Shown in pieces: positions 55,147 to 56,652 of a stretch of DNA of 56,652 nt (positions are counted from its first letter, which is position 1; every line of letters begins with the position of its first letter). The notes under the pieces are model-generated. The model was not told where the DNA came from, did no database searches, and saw only the letters and a program-made list of their open reading frames with translations. This stretch comes from Desulfobulbus sp. Tol-SR (lineage in GTDB: Bacteria; Desulfobacterota; Desulfobulbia; Desulfobulbales; Desulfocapsaceae), in assembly GCA_000769715.1 (NCBI GenBank), contig JROS01000001.1, forward strand, positions 1-56,652, in the 5' to 3' direction. The translations under genes and the position numbers were made by a program.

Positions 55147-56298
55147 CTACATTGCTTCCTGAACGATTTCCGTAATATCTTTAATTTCCAGCAAGTCACC
55201 GTATTCGAGGTTGAGGCGGCTTTCCTCGAAGTTGGTAATGCAATATGGGCAACTGGTTACCAGCACCTGGGCTCCAGTTTGAACGGCCTGATTCAACCTG
55301 ATGTCGGAAAATCTCTGGTCTTGCGGCGTGTCCATCCATATTCTTCCGCCGCCACCACCACAACATAGGCTGTCACGGCGTGATTCGGCCATCTCAACCA
55401 GTTCAAGCCCGGCTATCCTGTTCAAGACAGTACGGGGTTGGTCATATATATTGTTATGCCTGCCGAGATAGCAGGGATCATGGTAGGTGACTTTCTTTTC
55501 AAATGGATGGTTGAACTGGAGGCGTCCTTCATCGAGCAGTTCCAGCAGATATTGGCTGATATGGACAACTTCAAAGTTGACCATGAATTCGGGGTATTCG
55601 TTTTTAAAGGTATGGTAGCAGTGGGGGGACGAGACCAGGATTTTCTTTACCCCTTGGTCGATAAAGGTCTTGATATTTTCCCTGGCCAGGGACGTGAATA
55701 CCTGTTCACTGCCGAACTTGCGGATACTTTCGCCGCAACAGTTTTCCTTGTTGCCCAATATGCCGAAATCAACCCCTGCTTTTTTGAGGATAGCGGCCGT
55801 GGCTGCGGCAACTTTTTTCATTCTCGGATCGTAACTCAGATAACAGCCGACAAAGAACAGCACCTCCATTCCTTCGGAATATTGTTTGACCCCGTGCTCC
55901 TTTGCCCAATCCCCTCGTTTCTGCCGCTCTACCTGCAACGGATTCCCTTCCGAGATAAGGCTCGCCCTTGCCGTGCGGGCGGACTTGACTGACGCCGGGA
56001 AGACTTCATAGCCGGCGGCAACCCGCCGCAGAGAAACGCCGAGTTGAATCTGATTTACTCCCCTTGGACATTGTGCTGGACATCTTCCGCACGTGGTGCA
56101 GCGCCAGATGTCTTCTCCATCGATTTCGGTCAAACCAAAGGTGGCCTCACGTATGACTTTGCGCATACTGAACTGCCTTACCTTGTTCCAGGGACAAACT
56201 GTGTCACACAAGCCGCACTGAAAGCAGAATCTCTGTGATTGTCCGCCGGCTCCCTCTATCTCTTCAACGACTTCTTTGAAAGGGGCAACTGTTTCCAC
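55147..56298 (-). CDS. bamD: BamD, HdrD/GlpC-like iron-sulfur protein
   Basis: The subunit connects the BamBC core to BamE in the class II reductase complex. Two [4Fe-4S] motifs lie at the N-terminus (CFQCGLCDTVCP and CTTCGRCPAQCP), followed by two cysteine-rich CCG domains, GCYLSYDPR with ENCCGES, and CYLGRHN with SLCCGGGGGRIW. Length is 383 aa. A GTG at 56298 follows GAGGA. It is the first gene of the transcript, with the divergent spacer and repeat operators upstream. Confidence 0.93.
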   Translation of the reverse strand: METVAPFKEVVEEIEGAGGQSQRFCFQCGLCDTVCPWNKVRQFSMRKVIREATFGLTEIDGEDIWRCTTCGRCPAQCPRGVNQIQLGVSLRRVAAGYEVFPASVKSARTARASLISEGNPLQVERQKRGDWAKEHGVKQYSEGMEVLFFVGCYLSYDPRMKKVAAATAAILKKAGVDFGILGNKENCCGESIRKFGSEQVFTSLARENIKTFIDQGVKKILVSSPHCYHTFKNEYPEFMVNFEVVHISQYLLELLDEGRLQFNHPFEKKVTYHDPCYLGRHNNIYDQPRTVLNRIAGLELVEMAESRRDSLCCGGGGGRIWMDTPQDQRFSDIRLNQAVQTGAQVLVTSCPYCITNFEESRLNLEYGDLLEIKDITEIVQEAM

Positions 56299-56553
56299 TT
56301 TGTTTCGTCCTCACTCTCATTTTAAAGGGTTGACTAATATGTTAATAGACAATATGTTAATTATTAATGCGTGTCAAGACAAAAAAGCTAGTATTAAGCT
56401 ATAATATTTAACCCTGAACGTTGCTCCAAATCAAATGGGCAACATTTTGTAATTATTATTTTTCTGTGTTATACATACCCTGAACGTTGCACCATTGTAA
56501 ATGGATAACATATTGTAATTATAATTTATCTGAATTGAACGAAGGATGAGGAT
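56299..56553. promoter_or_regulatory. AT-rich divergent promoter region
   Basis: The spacer separates bamD (minus) from a rightward gene. It is strongly AT-rich, contains two ATATGTTAAT-like words (56336-56362), and the tandem repeat listed separately. It should hold promoters for both directions. Confidence 0.6.
56411..56532. repeat. Two 56-bp imperfect direct repeats, 66-bp period
   Basis: Copies at 56411-56466 and 56477-56532 both begin ACCCTGAACGTTGC and both contain a TGG..AACAT.TTGTAATTAT segment. Each holds an inner dyad around GTTGC...CAAC or CCAT...ATGG. The period is near six helical turns, as for paired activator sites. Confidence 0.75.
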
Positions 56554-56652
56554 ATGCCAGCAGAAACCTACCCAGCAGAAACCAACGAAAATGATTGGGG
56601 CGAATACAACTATAAAAACAACATGGAAATTGGCGAAAAAGTCATTGCTGTC
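56554..56652 (+). CDS. Start of an unidentified gene, runs off window
   Basis: ATG 56554 follows GGATGAGGAT, a reasonable ribosome site. The 33 residues in view start MPAETYPAETNENDWGEY and continue NYKNNMEIGEKVIAV, too little to identify a family. Divergence from bamD across a repeat-bearing spacer suggests a benzoate-pathway gene. Confidence 0.6.
   Translation, partial: MPAETYPAETNENDWGEYNYKNNMEIGEKVIAV

Overview
This window most likely comes from a strictly anaerobic, benzoate-degrading bacterium of the Desulfobacterota (formerly Deltaproteobacteria). The strongest evidence is the right-hand 20 kb. It encodes a class II (tungsten, ATP-independent) benzoyl-CoA reductase system with two genes that read through an in-frame UGA, the downstream ring-opening enzymes, rubrerythrin, and a sigma-54 two-component system. 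No rRNA, tRNA or CRISPR array was seen. The species cannot be named from this sequence.

Left part (1-8.1 kb) is accessory and partly decayed. It opens with the 3' end of a BREX brxL gene whose product carries a C-terminal MIT_C-like domain. A broken IS4-type transposase follows. Next are the remains of a polyol (mannitol/sorbitol) utilisation operon. Its ABC ATPase and mannitol dehydrogenase are intact. Its short-chain dehydrogenase is interrupted by a 99-bp MITE-like element with a 3-bp target duplication, and its xylulokinase has lost its 3' two thirds. The transporter permeases and binding protein usual in such operons are absent.

Middle part (8.1-28.7 kb) is a large lipid island that matches the bacterial sphingolipid loci known from Caulobacter. 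It holds serine palmitoyltransferase, a dedicated acyl carrier protein, a fatty acyl-AMP ligase, the NAD-dependent epimerase-like ceramide reductase, and the GNAT-fold bacterial ceramide synthase. Head-group genes are a lipid kinase of the ceramide kinase type, a Tam41-like nucleotidyltransferase, a CDP-alcohol phosphatidyltransferase and two further nucleotidyltransferases. Transport genes are an MsbA-like flippase and LptB, LptF and LptG homologues. The inference is a self-contained pathway that makes an anionic phospho-sphingolipid, flips it, and exports it towards the outer membrane. A metallophosphoesterase and an unrecognised exported protein lie inside the island and may belong to it.

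Bridge region (28.9-36.5 kb) holds a zinc-ribbon protein, a Lon-like AAA+ protease, rubrerythrin, a DUF2080 transposon-type protein, a GNAT acetyltransferase, a frameshifted membrane protein, and long stretches without genes.

Right part (36.5-56.6 kb) is almost entirely on the minus strand. Read in transcription order it is bamD-bamB-bamC-bamE-bamF, a 30-codon ORF, dch (bamR), fdhD, had (bamQ), oah (bamA), an SDR, a thiolase and a DUF35 protein. A PAS histidine kinase, an NtrC-type regulator, a VOC-fold protein and benzoate-CoA ligase (bamY) follow. Together these activate benzoate, reduce the ring, hydrate, oxidise and hydrolytically open it, and begin beta-oxidation. bamGHI are not in the window. 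A good sigma-54 promoter precedes bamY, and a 66-bp-period direct repeat lies in the divergent region upstream of bamD.
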